A stretch of 64,000 bases of DNA from positions 1,116,001 to 1,180,000 of the forward strand of contig NZ_CP108356.1 in the NCBI RefSeq assembly GCF_036237315.1, in the 5' to 3' direction. Made by a program: the position numbers and the translations under genes. Shown in pieces: positions 53,170-61,189 of this stretch (within the stretch, counting starts at the first letter, position 1; every line of letters starts with the position of its first letter). The DNA is from Streptomyces sp. NBC_01351. Lineage in GTDB: Bacteria; Actinomycetota; Actinomycetes; Streptomycetales; Streptomycetaceae. The notes under the pieces are model-generated. The model worked only from the letters and a program-made list of their open reading frames with translations, made no database searches and was not told the origin of the DNA.

Positions 53170-54687
53170 ATGAACCGCACACGCACGAACAATCGCTCCT
53201 CCTCCGCCTCCTCCCGCACGGGTGGGAGCCGGTTCGGCTCGGCGGCCCCCAGCCGTTCCGGCGGTCAGTCGCGCTCCGGTGGCCAGCCCCGCTCGGGAGG
53301 ACAGTCCCGCTCCGGCGGTTACGGCCGCCGGCCCGCCGCCGCGCAGGGCGAGTTCGCCCTCCCCCGGACGATCACCCCCGCGCTGCCCGCCGTGGAGGCG
53401 TTCGCCGAGCTCGACATGCCCGCCCCGCTGCTCGCCGCGCTCGGCGCGGAGGGCGTGAGCGTCCCGTTCCCGATCCAGGCCGCGACCCTGCCGAACACCC
53501 TCGCGGGCCGCGACGCGCTCGGCCGCGGGCGCACCGGCTCCGGCAAGACCCTCGCCTTCGGCCTCGCGCTGCTCGCCCGTACCACCGGCCGGCGGGCAGA
53601 GCCCCGCCAGCCGCTGGCCCTCGTACTCGTCCCCACCCGCGAGCTCGCCCAGCAGGTCACGGACGCCCTCACCCCCTACGCCCGCTCGGTGAAGCTGCGG
53701 CTGGCCACGGTCGTCGGCGGCATGTCGATCGGCCGGCAGGCCGGCGCGCTTCGCGGTGGCGCCGAGGTGGTCGTCGCGACCCCCGGGCGCCTCGCGGACC
53801 TCATCGAGCGCGGCGACTGCCGGCTCGACCAGGTGGACATCACCGTGCTCGACGAAGCCGATCAGATGGCCGACATGGGCTTCATGCCGCAGGTCACCGC
53901 CCTGCTCGACCAGGTGCGTCCGGGCGGCCAGCGGATGCTGTTCTCCGCGACCCTCGACCGCAACGTCGACCTGCTCGTGCGCCGTTACCTGAACGACCCC
54001 GTCGTCCACTCCGTCGACCCCTCGGCCGGCGCGGTCACCACGATGGAGCACCACGTGCTGCACGTGCAGGGCGCCGACAAGCACGCCACGACCACGGAGA
54101 TCGCCGCCCGCGACGGCCGCGTGATCATGTTCCTGGACACCAAGCACGCCGTCGACCGGCTGACCCAGGACCTCCTCAACAGCGGCGTACGGGCCGCGGC
54201 CCTGCACGGCGGCAAGTCCCAGCCCCAGCGCACCCGCACCCTGGCCCAGTTCAAGACCGGGCACGTGACCGTGCTGGTGGCCACCAACGTCGCCGCCCGC
54301 GGCATCCACGTCGACAACCTGGACCTCGTGGTCAACGTGGACCCGCCCACCGACCACAAGGATTACCTCCACCGCGGCGGACGCACCGCCCGAGCGGGCG
54401 AGTCCGGCAGCGTCGTCACCCTCGTCACCCCCAACCAGCGACGCGACATGACCCGCCTCATGATCACCGCCGGCATCACCCCGCAGACCACCCAGGTCCG
54501 CTCCGGCGAGGCCGAGCTGCAGCGCATCACCGGCGCCCGGACCCCGTCCGGCATCCCCGTCGTCATCACGGCGCCGGTGAGCGAGCGCCCCAAGCGCAGC
54601 GCCGCCTCGCGCGGCGGCCGCGGCCGCCCCTCGCAGGCCTCGCGCCGCGGCGGGCAGCGCCAGGGCAGGTTCGACGCCGCGGCCTAG
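53170..54687 (+). CDS. DEAD-box ATP-dependent RNA helicase
   Basis: The 505-aa protein starts ATG 53170 (GAGGAAGG 6 nt upstream). A Ser/Arg/Gly-rich N-terminus with repeated SRSGGQ units (~30-50) precedes the helicase core: Q-motif PFPIQAATLP, Walker A GRTGSGKT, PTRELAQQ, DEAD box VLDEADQM, SAT (FSATL), VLVATNVAARGIHVDN and HRGGRTARAG. The basic C-terminal tail is Arg/Gly-rich. It probably remodels RNA at low temperature together with the neighbouring cold-shock protein. The ~235-bp leader between the csp terminator and this gene is AT-richer than usual. Confidence 0.95.
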   Translation: MNRTRTNNRSSSASSRTGGSRFGSAAPSRSGGQSRSGGQPRSGGQSRSGGYGRRPAAAQGEFALPRTITPALPAVEAFAELDMPAPLLAALGAEGVSVPFPIQAATLPNTLAGRDALGRGRTGSGKTLAFGLALLARTTGRRAEPRQPLALVLVPTRELAQQVTDALTPYARSVKLRLATVVGGMSIGRQAGALRGGAEVVVATPGRLADLIERGDCRLDQVDITVLDEADQMADMGFMPQVTALLDQVRPGGQRMLFSATLDRNVDLLVRRYLNDPVVHSVDPSAGAVTTMEHHVLHVQGADKHATTTEIAARDGRVIMFLDTKHAVDRLTQDLLNSGVRAAALHGGKSQPQRTRTLAQFKTGHVTVLVATNVAARGIHVDNLDLVVNVDPPTDHKDYLHRGGRTARAGESGSVVTLVTPNQRRDMTRLMITAGITPQTTQVRSGEAELQRITGARTPSGIPVVITAPVSERPKRSAASRGGRGRPSQASRRGGQRQGRFDAAA

Positions 54688-54767
54688 AGCCCCGGTACGC
54701 CCAGGTCAGACCCCATTCCGTACTTTCCGCTTTCCCCTCTCCCCCTTCTTCCCGTGAGTGAGGCATC

Positions 54768-55073
54768 ATGCGCTGCGTCATCGCCCGGTTCCCGTTCGAC
54801 CTCACCAAGGCCGGCGTGCTGGAATCGATGAAGGGCGTCAAGCCCGAAACCGTCGTGGGCGAATCGGTGATCATCGGCCGTCGCGTCTACCCCGTCATGC
54901 AGGTGGGACAGGTCATCACCCGCCAGGACCGCCGCGATTTCAGCGCCGGTGAGGTCATCCGGGCCATGATCCAGCTCGGCTTCACCGTCCGCGGCCTGCC
55001 CGAGCCGCCCGCGCCGGCCCTGAGCCCGCTCCAGCAGGCGTCCGCGATGCTCGGCAGCCCCGTCTCCGTCTGA
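54768..55073 (+). CDS. Conserved small protein (SCO5918-like family)
   Basis: The 101-aa product (MRCVIARFPFDLTKAGVLESMKGVKPE in outline) contains GESVIIGRRVYPVMQVGQVITRQDRRDFSAGEVIRAMIQLGFTVRG in outline and ends LQQASAMLGSPVSV. I recall this as a Streptomyces-conserved family named after SCO5918, always near a DEAD-box helicase and cold-shock gene, but its role is unknown. Basic and small, it may bind RNA or the helicase. A perfect terminator hairpin begins 16 nt after its stop. Confidence 0.75.
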   Translation: MRCVIARFPFDLTKAGVLESMKGVKPETVVGESVIIGRRVYPVMQVGQVITRQDRRDFSAGEVIRAMIQLGFTVRGLPEPPAPALSPLQQASAMLGSPVSV

Positions 55074-55089
55074 GGCTGCAGAACCACCC

Positions 55090-55125
55090 GAAGGCCCCGA
55101 CCGGCACACGCCGGTCGGGGCCTTC
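55090..55125. terminator. Perfect 16-bp terminator hairpin
   Basis: GAAGGCCCCGACCGGC pairs with GCCGGTCGGGGCCTTC over 16 bp around an ACAC tetraloop, 16 nt after the small-protein stop. The shape is that of a strong Streptomyces terminator without a long U tract. Confidence 0.9.
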
Positions 55126-55210
55126 GCCGTGCGCGGCGTCCGCGCCCACGAGCACCCCCGCGCGGGGACGGAAACACACCAAGGTCGGCGGATGGTGTTG
55201 AATTTCCTCC

Positions 55211-55242
55211 GGGGCCCTGGTGCCGTACGGCACCAGGGCCCC
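55211..55242. other. 32-nt perfect palindrome in the leader of the MerR gene
   Basis: GGGGCCCTGGTGCCGT followed by ACGGCACCAGGGCCCC is a perfect 16+16 palindrome with no loop nucleotides, ending 27 nt before the MerR start and just before its ribosome site. It could be a protein-binding site, a terminator for read-through, or an mRNA hairpin that limits MerR expression. Confidence 0.7.
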
Positions 55243-55269
55243 TCGACGCGCTCCCAAGAAGAGGTGCAG

Positions 55270-55611
55270 ATGACAGCGGACGACTCGCTCGGCGACCGGC
55301 TCGACGACGATGACTATCCCGCCTACACGATGGGCAGGGCCGCCGAGCTGCTCGGTACCACCCCAGGCTTCCTCCGTGCCATCGGCGAAGCCCGACTGAT
55401 CACCCCGCTCCGCTCGGAAGGCGGCCACCGGCGCTACTCCCGCTACCAGCTGCGCATCGCGGCCCGCGCCCGGGAACTCGTCGACCAGGGCATGCAGGTC
55501 GAGGCCGCCTGCCGCATCGTCATCCTCGAGGACCAGCTCGAAGAGGCCCAGCGCCTCAACGAGGAATTCCGCCGCGCCGCGGGCACGCCACCACCCGACA
55601 CGTCCGACTGA
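55270..55611 (+). CDS. MerR-family small regulator
   Basis: The 113-aa protein starts ATG 55270 (AAGAAGAGG upstream). The MerR HTH lies at ~18-50 (YTMGRAAELLGTTPGFLRAIGEARLITPLRSEGGHRRYS in outline), followed by a dimerisation coiled coil (LEDQLEEAQRLNEEFRRA) and no effector domain. It belongs to the block after the helicase and small protein and may regulate it. Confidence 0.88.
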   Translation: MTADDSLGDRLDDDDYPAYTMGRAAELLGTTPGFLRAIGEARLITPLRSEGGHRRYSRYQLRIAARARELVDQGMQVEAACRIVILEDQLEEAQRLNEEFRRAAGTPPPDTSD

Positions 55612-55700
55612 CCCGGACCGGTCCTGGGCCCCGCCGCCAGAAGGGGGACGCCGATGCCCGGCGCGGCGCCCCGCCCGGGCCGGGCCCGGCCCCGCCCGCC

Positions 55701-56909
55701 TCAGCCGGTGCCCACCACGACCGGGCCGCCGTACCGGTCGACCCGGGCCGTCCACCCCGGCGGCAGCCGGAGCGACCGGGACGGGGAGACCGGGCCCACG
55801 ACCCGCCGACGCCACAGCAGCCGGCCGTCCTGGCGCACCGTCACCACCGGGCCGGTCAGCGGTTCCCCGGAGCGCAGCAGCAGCGGCCGCCCGGTGAGGC
55901 CCGTGACCCGGTTCGGCGTCACCCACAGGAACGGGGCCCGGACTTCCAGCGGCGGGCCCGGCTCCGGCCAGGGAGCGCCCGCCAGGTGGGCCAGTACCGG
56001 AGCGGCCGCGGCGGCGCCCTCCCCGGCCGCGGTGGACGCGCGTTCGATGCCGTGGAGGGCGTTGCCGACGGCGAAGACGCCCGGCGTCGGCGTACGGAAG
56101 GACGCGTCCACGCACGGGCCCCGGGTGCCGGGGTCCAGCGGGAGGCCGCCGCGGCGGGCCAGCTCGTGATCGGGGATCCAGTCGCCGGTGAAGACCACCG
56201 TGTCGCAGGCGAGGACCCCCGACCGGCCGTCCCGGTGGCGGACCGCGACACCGGTCAGCCGGCCCCGGCCGCGCAGTTCGCCCACCGTCGTCGCCGTGAG
56301 CAGCGGGACCCCCGGCACGGCGGCGGCGCGCGAGTGCCCGGTGACCATCGCCACCACGTCCGTACCGGCCTTCCGCAGCGTCGCCACCGCGTGGCGGGCG
56401 ACCGGCTCGGCGCCGACCACCACGGCCCTCCGGCCGACGGGCAGGCCGTACCGGTGGACCGACTGGAACAGTTCCCCGGTGGTCAGCACCCCCTGCGGCC
56501 GGGAGCCCGGCACCAGCCGGGCGCTGCGCGGGCGCTCCCGGGCGCCCGTGGCGAGGACCACGGCGCGGGCGGTGATCCGCTCCAGGCCCGCCGGGCCGGT
56601 GGTGTCCAGGGACAGCGGCCCGGCCCAGCCCGTGGCGGTGACGCCAGTGCGGACGGCGGCCCCGGCGGCGACCGCGGCCTCCACCGACCGCCGTGCGTAC
56701 TCGGGCCCCCGGAGCCAGGGGCGCGGCGGCCGCCCGAAGCCGCCGTGGTGGAGGTGGCGCGGCATCCCGCCGGCGTCCTGTTCCCGTTCCAGGACCTCGA
56801 CCCGCCCGGCGCCCGCGTTCGCCAGCCGGGCGGCCAGCGCCAGTCCGGCCGGGCCGGCGCCGACGACCAGTACATCGACCAGGACGCCCGTACGGCTCTC
56901 GGGCGTCAC
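55701..56909 (-). CDS. NAD(P)/FAD-dependent oxidoreductase, GlpB/small-subunit-like
   Basis: The 402-aa protein has an N-terminal FAD motif VDVLVVGAGPAGLALAARLA, ATGARERPR near residue 110, a second dinucleotide fold GRRAVVVGAEPVARHAV and GVFAVGNALHGIERASTAAGEGAAAA in outline. The layout is like the pyridine-nucleotide-disulfide type subunits of anaerobic glycerol-3-phosphate or opine/hydroxyproline dehydrogenases. GTG 56909 overlaps the upstream stop by four bases (GTGA). It is the last gene of the kinase operon. Confidence 0.82.
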   Translation of the reverse strand: MTPESRTGVLVDVLVVGAGPAGLALAARLANAGAGRVEVLEREQDAGGMPRHLHHGGFGRPPRPWLRGPEYARRSVEAAVAAGAAVRTGVTATGWAGPLSLDTTGPAGLERITARAVVLATGARERPRSARLVPGSRPQGVLTTGELFQSVHRYGLPVGRRAVVVGAEPVARHAVATLRKAGTDVVAMVTGHSRAAAVPGVPLLTATTVGELRGRGRLTGVAVRHRDGRSGVLACDTVVFTGDWIPDHELARRGGLPLDPGTRGPCVDASFRTPTPGVFAVGNALHGIERASTAAGEGAAAAAPVLAHLAGAPWPEPGPPLEVRAPFLWVTPNRVTGLTGRPLLLRSGEPLTGPVVTVRQDGRLLWRRRVVGPVSPSRSLRLPPGWTARVDRYGGPVVVGTG

Positions 56910-58306
56910 CGGCGGGCCTCCTCGAACAGCGCGCGGACGGCGGCCCCGCAGTGGAAGCCCTGACAGCGGCCGCCGCGTGCGCGCGTGCGGCGTCGCAGGC
57001 CGTCCGGCGAACCGGGCGGGACGGTCCCGGCGAGCGCGTCGCGGATCTCCCCGCGGGTCACGCGCTCGCAGTGACAGACGATCCTGCCGTACTCCGGGTC
57101 CGCCGCGATCATCGCCGCGTCGCGGTACGGCCGGGGGAACGCCTCGCCGAGGTTCGGCATGCGCACCGGCTCCAACTCCCGCGCGCCGGCCACCGGCAGA
57201 CCGCCGTCGGCGAGAAGTTCCACCACGTGGGCGGCGATCGCCATCGAGGCGGTCAGACCCGTGGAGCGGATCCCGCCCACAGTCAGGTACCGCTGCGCGG
57301 GATGCGCCCGGATCGCGTAGTCCTCCTGGCCCGTGGCCGCCCGCAGTCCGGCGTAGACGGCGGTGGCCTCCTCTTCGAGGAGCGCCGGCAGGATCCGCCG
57401 GCCCTTCTCCCGCAGCAGCGCGAGCCCTTCGGCGGTGGACCCCGTGGCTGTCTTGTCCGCCAGATCCTCGGCGGTCGGCCCGAGCATCACGTTCCCGTAC
57501 ACGGTCGGCGCCACCAGTACTCCCTTGCCCCGCGCGTCCGGCACCGGCAGGAGGATGTGGCGTACGAGGCCACGGGCGAGTTCGTCGAAGACGATCAGCT
57601 GGCCGCGCCGGGGAGTCACGGTGAAGTCCTCGTGGCCGAGGAACCGGTCGATCTCGTCGGCGTACAGGCCGGCCGCGTTGACCAGGTACCGGGTGCGCAG
57701 CGGGCCCCGGCCGGTGGCCAGCGCGTGCGGATCTCCCGAAGTGACCGACAACACGGGGCAGTTGAGGTGCAGGTCGATACCGGCGCGCACGGCCTGCGTC
57801 GCGTACGCGAGGGTGGTCGTCCAGGGGCAGATGATCGACTCGTCCGGCACCTGGAGCGCCCCCAGCACTCCGGGCCCGAGCTCGGGCTCGCGGGCCCGCA
57901 CCTCTCCGGCGGGCAGGATCCGGGCCGACCGATATCCGTTGCGTACGGCCTTCTCGGCGAGGCCGGGCAGGGCGGCGTACTGCTCCTCGTTCCAGGCGAC
58001 GAGCAGCGCCCCGAGCGGTTCCACCGGGATGCCGCTCTCGGCGGCGTACGCGGCGAGCAGCCGCTGCCCCTCGCGGACGAGCCGGGACTCCAGGGAGCCG
58101 GGTACGGCGTCGAAACCGGTGTGCAGGATGGCGGTGTTGGCCTTGGAGGTGCCGTTGCCGACGTCGTCGGACGCGTCGACGAGGGCGATCCGCAGCGGGA
58201 GCCGGGCCAGTTCGCGGGCGATGGCCGAGCCGACCACGCCGGCGCCGACGACCGTCACGTCGTACGCCTCGCCGCGGGGCAGCGGGCCGGCGGTGGTGAC
58301 GGTCAT
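56906..58306 (-). CDS. FAD-dependent dehydrogenase with C-terminal [2Fe-2S] BFD-like domain (GlpA-like)
   Basis: The 466-aa protein starts ATG 58306 (overlap of four bases with the kinase stop). It has a DAO-type FAD fold (YDVTVVGAGVVGSAIARELA, GNGTSKANTAILHTGFDA, RYLVNAAGLYADEIDRFLG, TPRRGQLIVFD, TVGGIRSTGLTAS) and a C-terminal cluster domain with Cys in VCHCERVTRGEI and GGRCQGFHCG. This matches the GlpA/L-2-hydroxyglutarate-oxidase-like family. The likely reaction is oxidation of a phosphorylated polyol or hydroxy acid made by the kinase gene in the same operon. Confidence 0.86.
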   Translation of the reverse strand: MTVTTAGPLPRGEAYDVTVVGAGVVGSAIARELARLPLRIALVDASDDVGNGTSKANTAILHTGFDAVPGSLESRLVREGQRLLAAYAAESGIPVEPLGALLVAWNEEQYAALPGLAEKAVRNGYRSARILPAGEVRAREPELGPGVLGALQVPDESIICPWTTTLAYATQAVRAGIDLHLNCPVLSVTSGDPHALATGRGPLRTRYLVNAAGLYADEIDRFLGHEDFTVTPRRGQLIVFDELARGLVRHILLPVPDARGKGVLVAPTVYGNVMLGPTAEDLADKTATGSTAEGLALLREKGRRILPALLEEEATAVYAGLRAATGQEDYAIRAHPAQRYLTVGGIRSTGLTASMAIAAHVVELLADGGLPVAGARELEPVRMPNLGEAFPRPYRDAAMIAADPEYGRIVCHCERVTRGEIRDALAGTVPPGSPDGLRRRTRARGGRCQGFHCGAAVRALFEEARR

Positions 58307-59739
58307 GCGGGCCCGTCCAGCAGGGCCGACACGGCCGTCCGGAACCGTGCGCGGCGTTCGGCCGCATCCCCGGAGCCGGCCCTCGGCTCGTAGACGGCGG
58401 AGGGCTTCCATTCCGGGACGGCCTCGTGGACGGTGAGCGAGGGGTCGAGGCCGAGCCGGGCCACCGCCCCGACGCCGAGCGCGGTGGCATCCGGGAGCGC
58501 CGACACCTCGACGGGTATCTGAAGCAGATCGGCCTGTGCCTGCATGAGCAGCGCGGACCTGGTCAGGCCGCCGTCGACGCGCAGGGTCGCCAACGGGGCG
58601 CCGAGATCGGCGGCGACCGCGTCCGCGAGCTCCGCCACCTGCGCGGCTATGCCGTCGCACAGCGCGTGGACGAGGTGCCCGGCGGTGGTGTCGAGGCCGA
58701 GGCCGGTGACCGAACCCCGCAGGTCACCCCGCCACCAGGGGGCGGCGAGCCCGGCGAGCGCGGGGACGAAGGTGACCCCGCCGGCGTCCGGGGCGGTGCC
58801 TCCCACGACGTCGATGTCCTCGGCGCCGGAGATCACCCCGAGGTCCGTGAGCCACCGTACGGCGGAGGCGGCCGTGTACACCTGCCCGTCCAGGCAGTAG
58901 CTGGTCTCCCCGGCGAGCCGCCAGGCGACGCAGCCGACCAGTCCGGAGGTGCTGCGGCGGGGGCGCGGTCCGGTGTGCGCGAGGAGGAACGCCCCTGTGC
59001 CGTAAGTGCACTTGGCGGTGCCGGGCTCGGTGACGCGCTGGGCGAGCAGCGCGGCCTGCTGGTCGACGAGCAGGCCCGTCAGGGGAAGCGGGGGCCCGAA
59101 GGCGGTGGTGGTGCCGATGCGGGTGTCCGCGTCGACGACTTCCGGAAGCCGCTCGCCGGTGAGGCCGAAGGCGTCGAGTGCCGCCGGTGACCAGTCGACG
59201 GTGTCGAGGTCGAGCAGCTGGGTGCGGCCCGCGGTGGCCGCGTCGGTGACGAAAGCACCGGTCAGCCGGTGCACCAGCCACACGTCGCTGGTCGTCACGA
59301 CTCCGTGCCGGGTCAGGTTGCGGCGTATCCAGGCCATCTTCGGCGCGGCGAAGTACGGGTCGAGCGGCAGCCCGGTCAGCTCCCGTAACGACGCGGCGTG
59401 CGGGGCCAGTTCCGTACACAGCTGCTCGGCCCGGCGGTCCTGCCAGACGATCGCGTCGGTCAGCGGTTCGCCGCTCGCCGGGTCCCAGGCGAGTACGGTC
59501 TCGCCCTGGTTGGCCAGGCCCACCGCCACCACCGGCTCGCCGGCCGCGGCCAGGGCGGCGCGCCCCGCGTCGACGACCGAGTCGAGCAGCTCACGGGGGT
59601 CGACCTCCACGCGGCCGCCCGGCAGGTACCGGGGCCGTACGGGAGCGGAGGCGGAGCCGATGACCCCGCGTACGGGGCAGATGACGAGGGCCTTGGTGCC
59701 CGACGTGCCCTGGTCCACAGCGAGCACGGGGCCCGTCAT
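58303..59739 (-). CDS. FGGY carbohydrate kinase (glycerol-kinase-like)
   Basis: The 478-aa protein starts ATG 59739 (GGAG upstream; two GTG codons precede). Its kinase motifs are VLAVDQGTSGTKALV (phosphate 1), GLANQGETVLAWDPASGEPLTDAIVWQDRR in outline (as in glycerol kinase), GTGAFLLAHTG (phosphate 2) and LRVDGGLTRSALLMQAQADLL in outline. It phosphorylates a polyol or sugar. With the two flavoproteins it forms a three-gene GlpK-GlpA-GlpB-like operon. The substrate may be glycerol or a related polyol. Confidence 0.88.
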   Translation of the reverse strand: MTGPVLAVDQGTSGTKALVICPVRGVIGSASAPVRPRYLPGGRVEVDPRELLDSVVDAGRAALAAAGEPVVAVGLANQGETVLAWDPASGEPLTDAIVWQDRRAEQLCTELAPHAASLRELTGLPLDPYFAAPKMAWIRRNLTRHGVVTTSDVWLVHRLTGAFVTDAATAGRTQLLDLDTVDWSPAALDAFGLTGERLPEVVDADTRIGTTTAFGPPLPLTGLLVDQQAALLAQRVTEPGTAKCTYGTGAFLLAHTGPRPRRSTSGLVGCVAWRLAGETSYCLDGQVYTAASAVRWLTDLGVISGAEDIDVVGGTAPDAGGVTFVPALAGLAAPWWRGDLRGSVTGLGLDTTAGHLVHALCDGIAAQVAELADAVAADLGAPLATLRVDGGLTRSALLMQAQADLLQIPVEVSALPDATALGVGAVARLGLDPSLTVHEAVPEWKPSAVYEPRAGSGDAAERRARFRTAVSALLDGPA

Positions 59740-59778
59740 CACCACTCCGTCCCTGGTATCCGCGCATCGACGTGCGCG

Positions 59779-59809
59779 TTCACGTCCACATCCACGTTCA
59801 CGTCCACAT
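59779..59809. promoter_or_regulatory. Two direct repeats upstream of the kinase operon
   Basis: TTCACGTCCACAT occurs at 59779-59791 and 59797-59809, an 18-bp period, 40-70 bp before the kinase start. Repeats of this spacing may bind a regulator of the operon. The rest of the 341-bp gap to 60081 is AT-richer (TTGATAGTTGCATTTGAAAA at 59923-59942, CATAGTCGCTCTATAGTGAT at 59961-59980) and should contain both divergent promoters. Confidence 0.5.
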
Positions 59810-60021
59810 GCGTGATCGCCGCTCGGAAGCCTTCACCAGCGGACCTCGCCCGTCAAGATCCACAAGATCCGGCCGAGCGGCCGGCCTGCCACCTGACGCA
59901 AATTCATATCCTGCACATGGCTTGATAGTTGCATTTGAAAAGATCCCTGCCTCGAATGCTCATAGTCGCTCTATAGTGATCGCCGATCACCCGGCGCGAC
60001 GGCCATGCGATGCGAGGACCT

Positions 60022-60081
60022 ATGACCACGACCACCGCGAGACGCGCCCGCCCCGAACACCCGTCGACCGGGACGAGGTGA
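60022..60081 (+). CDS. 19-codon micro-ORF coupled to the following gene
   Basis: ATG 60022 (GAGGACCT upstream) opens a frame MTTTTARRARPEHPSTGTR that stops at TGA 60079-60081; this stop overlaps ATG 60081 of the next gene (TGATG). The peptide is Thr/Arg-rich. The arrangement suits translational coupling or attenuation. It may also be chance, since the next gene could start slightly upstream. Confidence 0.4.
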   Translation: MTTTTARRARPEHPSTGTR

Positions 60082-61061
60082 TGGCGGGCGCCGACTTCCG
60101 GCCCGTCTACCACCCCGCCGGCCACGACAACGACCTGCGCGTCGCCGTGCAGGACCTGCGCACCGGCCGCTGGCTGTCGATGGCGCACTTACTCGACCGG
60201 ACCCTCGACTGGGGGCTGTGGACCCAGCGCACCCAGGTGCTCGCCGCGGTCGCGGCCGGATCGGACGTGGTCGAGACCTGGCGGGCCGAGGAACCCCGCA
60301 GCGTCGCCGCGTCCGTCATGCACACCCGTGTCGTCGTCGAACGGGCCGTCCGCTCCCACCGTGCACGGCACCCCCGCACGCACGAACTGTGGCAGGAGGC
60401 GTGGACGGCCTGCCGGGACGCCGCCGAGCTCAGCCCGGCCGACCCCGTGCCCTGGGTCTGCCTGCTCGCCCTCGCCCTCCTCGACGAACAGCGCTCGATG
60501 CACGAGCACCGGCTTCCGCCGCCCGTTCCGATGCTGCCGCCCGGCCCCTGGGGCATCCTCGCGCAGGCCGACAAACGCGACCCGCACAACCGCGAGGCGT
60601 ACCACCGGATGCTGCAGTTCGTCTGCACGGGTACGACGGGACCGCTCCTCGAAGCCGCCAACTTCGTGCAGTGGGCGGCTGGTTCGGCTCCGCCCGGGTC
60701 GCCCGTCCACGCGCTGCCGCTCTATCTGAGCGTCGAACGCTACCGCCGCGCGCGCGGCCAGGAGAAGGCGCTCGACCTCCACTGGGTCGCCGATGACGCC
60801 GTCCGCGACGCCGGTCACGCCTTCGACACCTGGTTCCGGTACGTCGACCCGCGGCGCGCCTCCCCGCTCGACCTGAACCATCTCGCCCACGCCCTGTGGG
60901 GCGCCAGCCGGTTCGGCGAGGCGGCCCAGGTCTTCGACGCGATCGACCGGTACTGGACCACGATGCCGTGGGCCTACCGGACCCGCGACCCGGCCGACCA
61001 GGAACAGGCCGCGGACGTCTTCCTGCGGGCCAGGTCGCGCAGCCTGGCCGACCGGGACTGA
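60081..61061 (+). CDS. Hypothetical protein with TTA codon (helical repeat-like)
   Basis: The 326-aa protein starts ATG 60081 with GAGG 4 nt upstream (GTG 60078 is also in frame). It is helical and Trp/Arg/Ala-rich: WLSMAHLLDRTLDWGLWTQRTQVLAAVAAGSDVVETW in outline, HELWQEAWTACRDAAELSPADPVPWVCLLALALLDEQ in outline, then LYLSVERYRRARGQEK and LAHALWGASRFGEAAQVFDAIDRYW. The last part resembles TPR-like helices. A TTA codon at 60189-60191 makes translation bldA-dependent. I do not recognise the family. It is divergent from the kinase operon. Confidence 0.72.
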   Translation: MAGADFRPVYHPAGHDNDLRVAVQDLRTGRWLSMAHLLDRTLDWGLWTQRTQVLAAVAAGSDVVETWRAEEPRSVAASVMHTRVVVERAVRSHRARHPRTHELWQEAWTACRDAAELSPADPVPWVCLLALALLDEQRSMHEHRLPPPVPMLPPGPWGILAQADKRDPHNREAYHRMLQFVCTGTTGPLLEAANFVQWAAGSAPPGSPVHALPLYLSVERYRRARGQEKALDLHWVADDAVRDAGHAFDTWFRYVDPRRASPLDLNHLAHALWGASRFGEAAQVFDAIDRYWTTMPWAYRTRDPADQEQAADVFLRARSRSLADRD

Positions 61062-61189
61062 CCGGCCGGCTGACGCCCGCCCCCGCCACCACACCGCTCC
61101 ACCCCCCCCACCCCATAGCCCCAAGGCTCCAAAGCTCCACCCCCCGCTCCCCGTTCGCTTGCTGCACGCACCCCCGGAGGTACGTCCCC

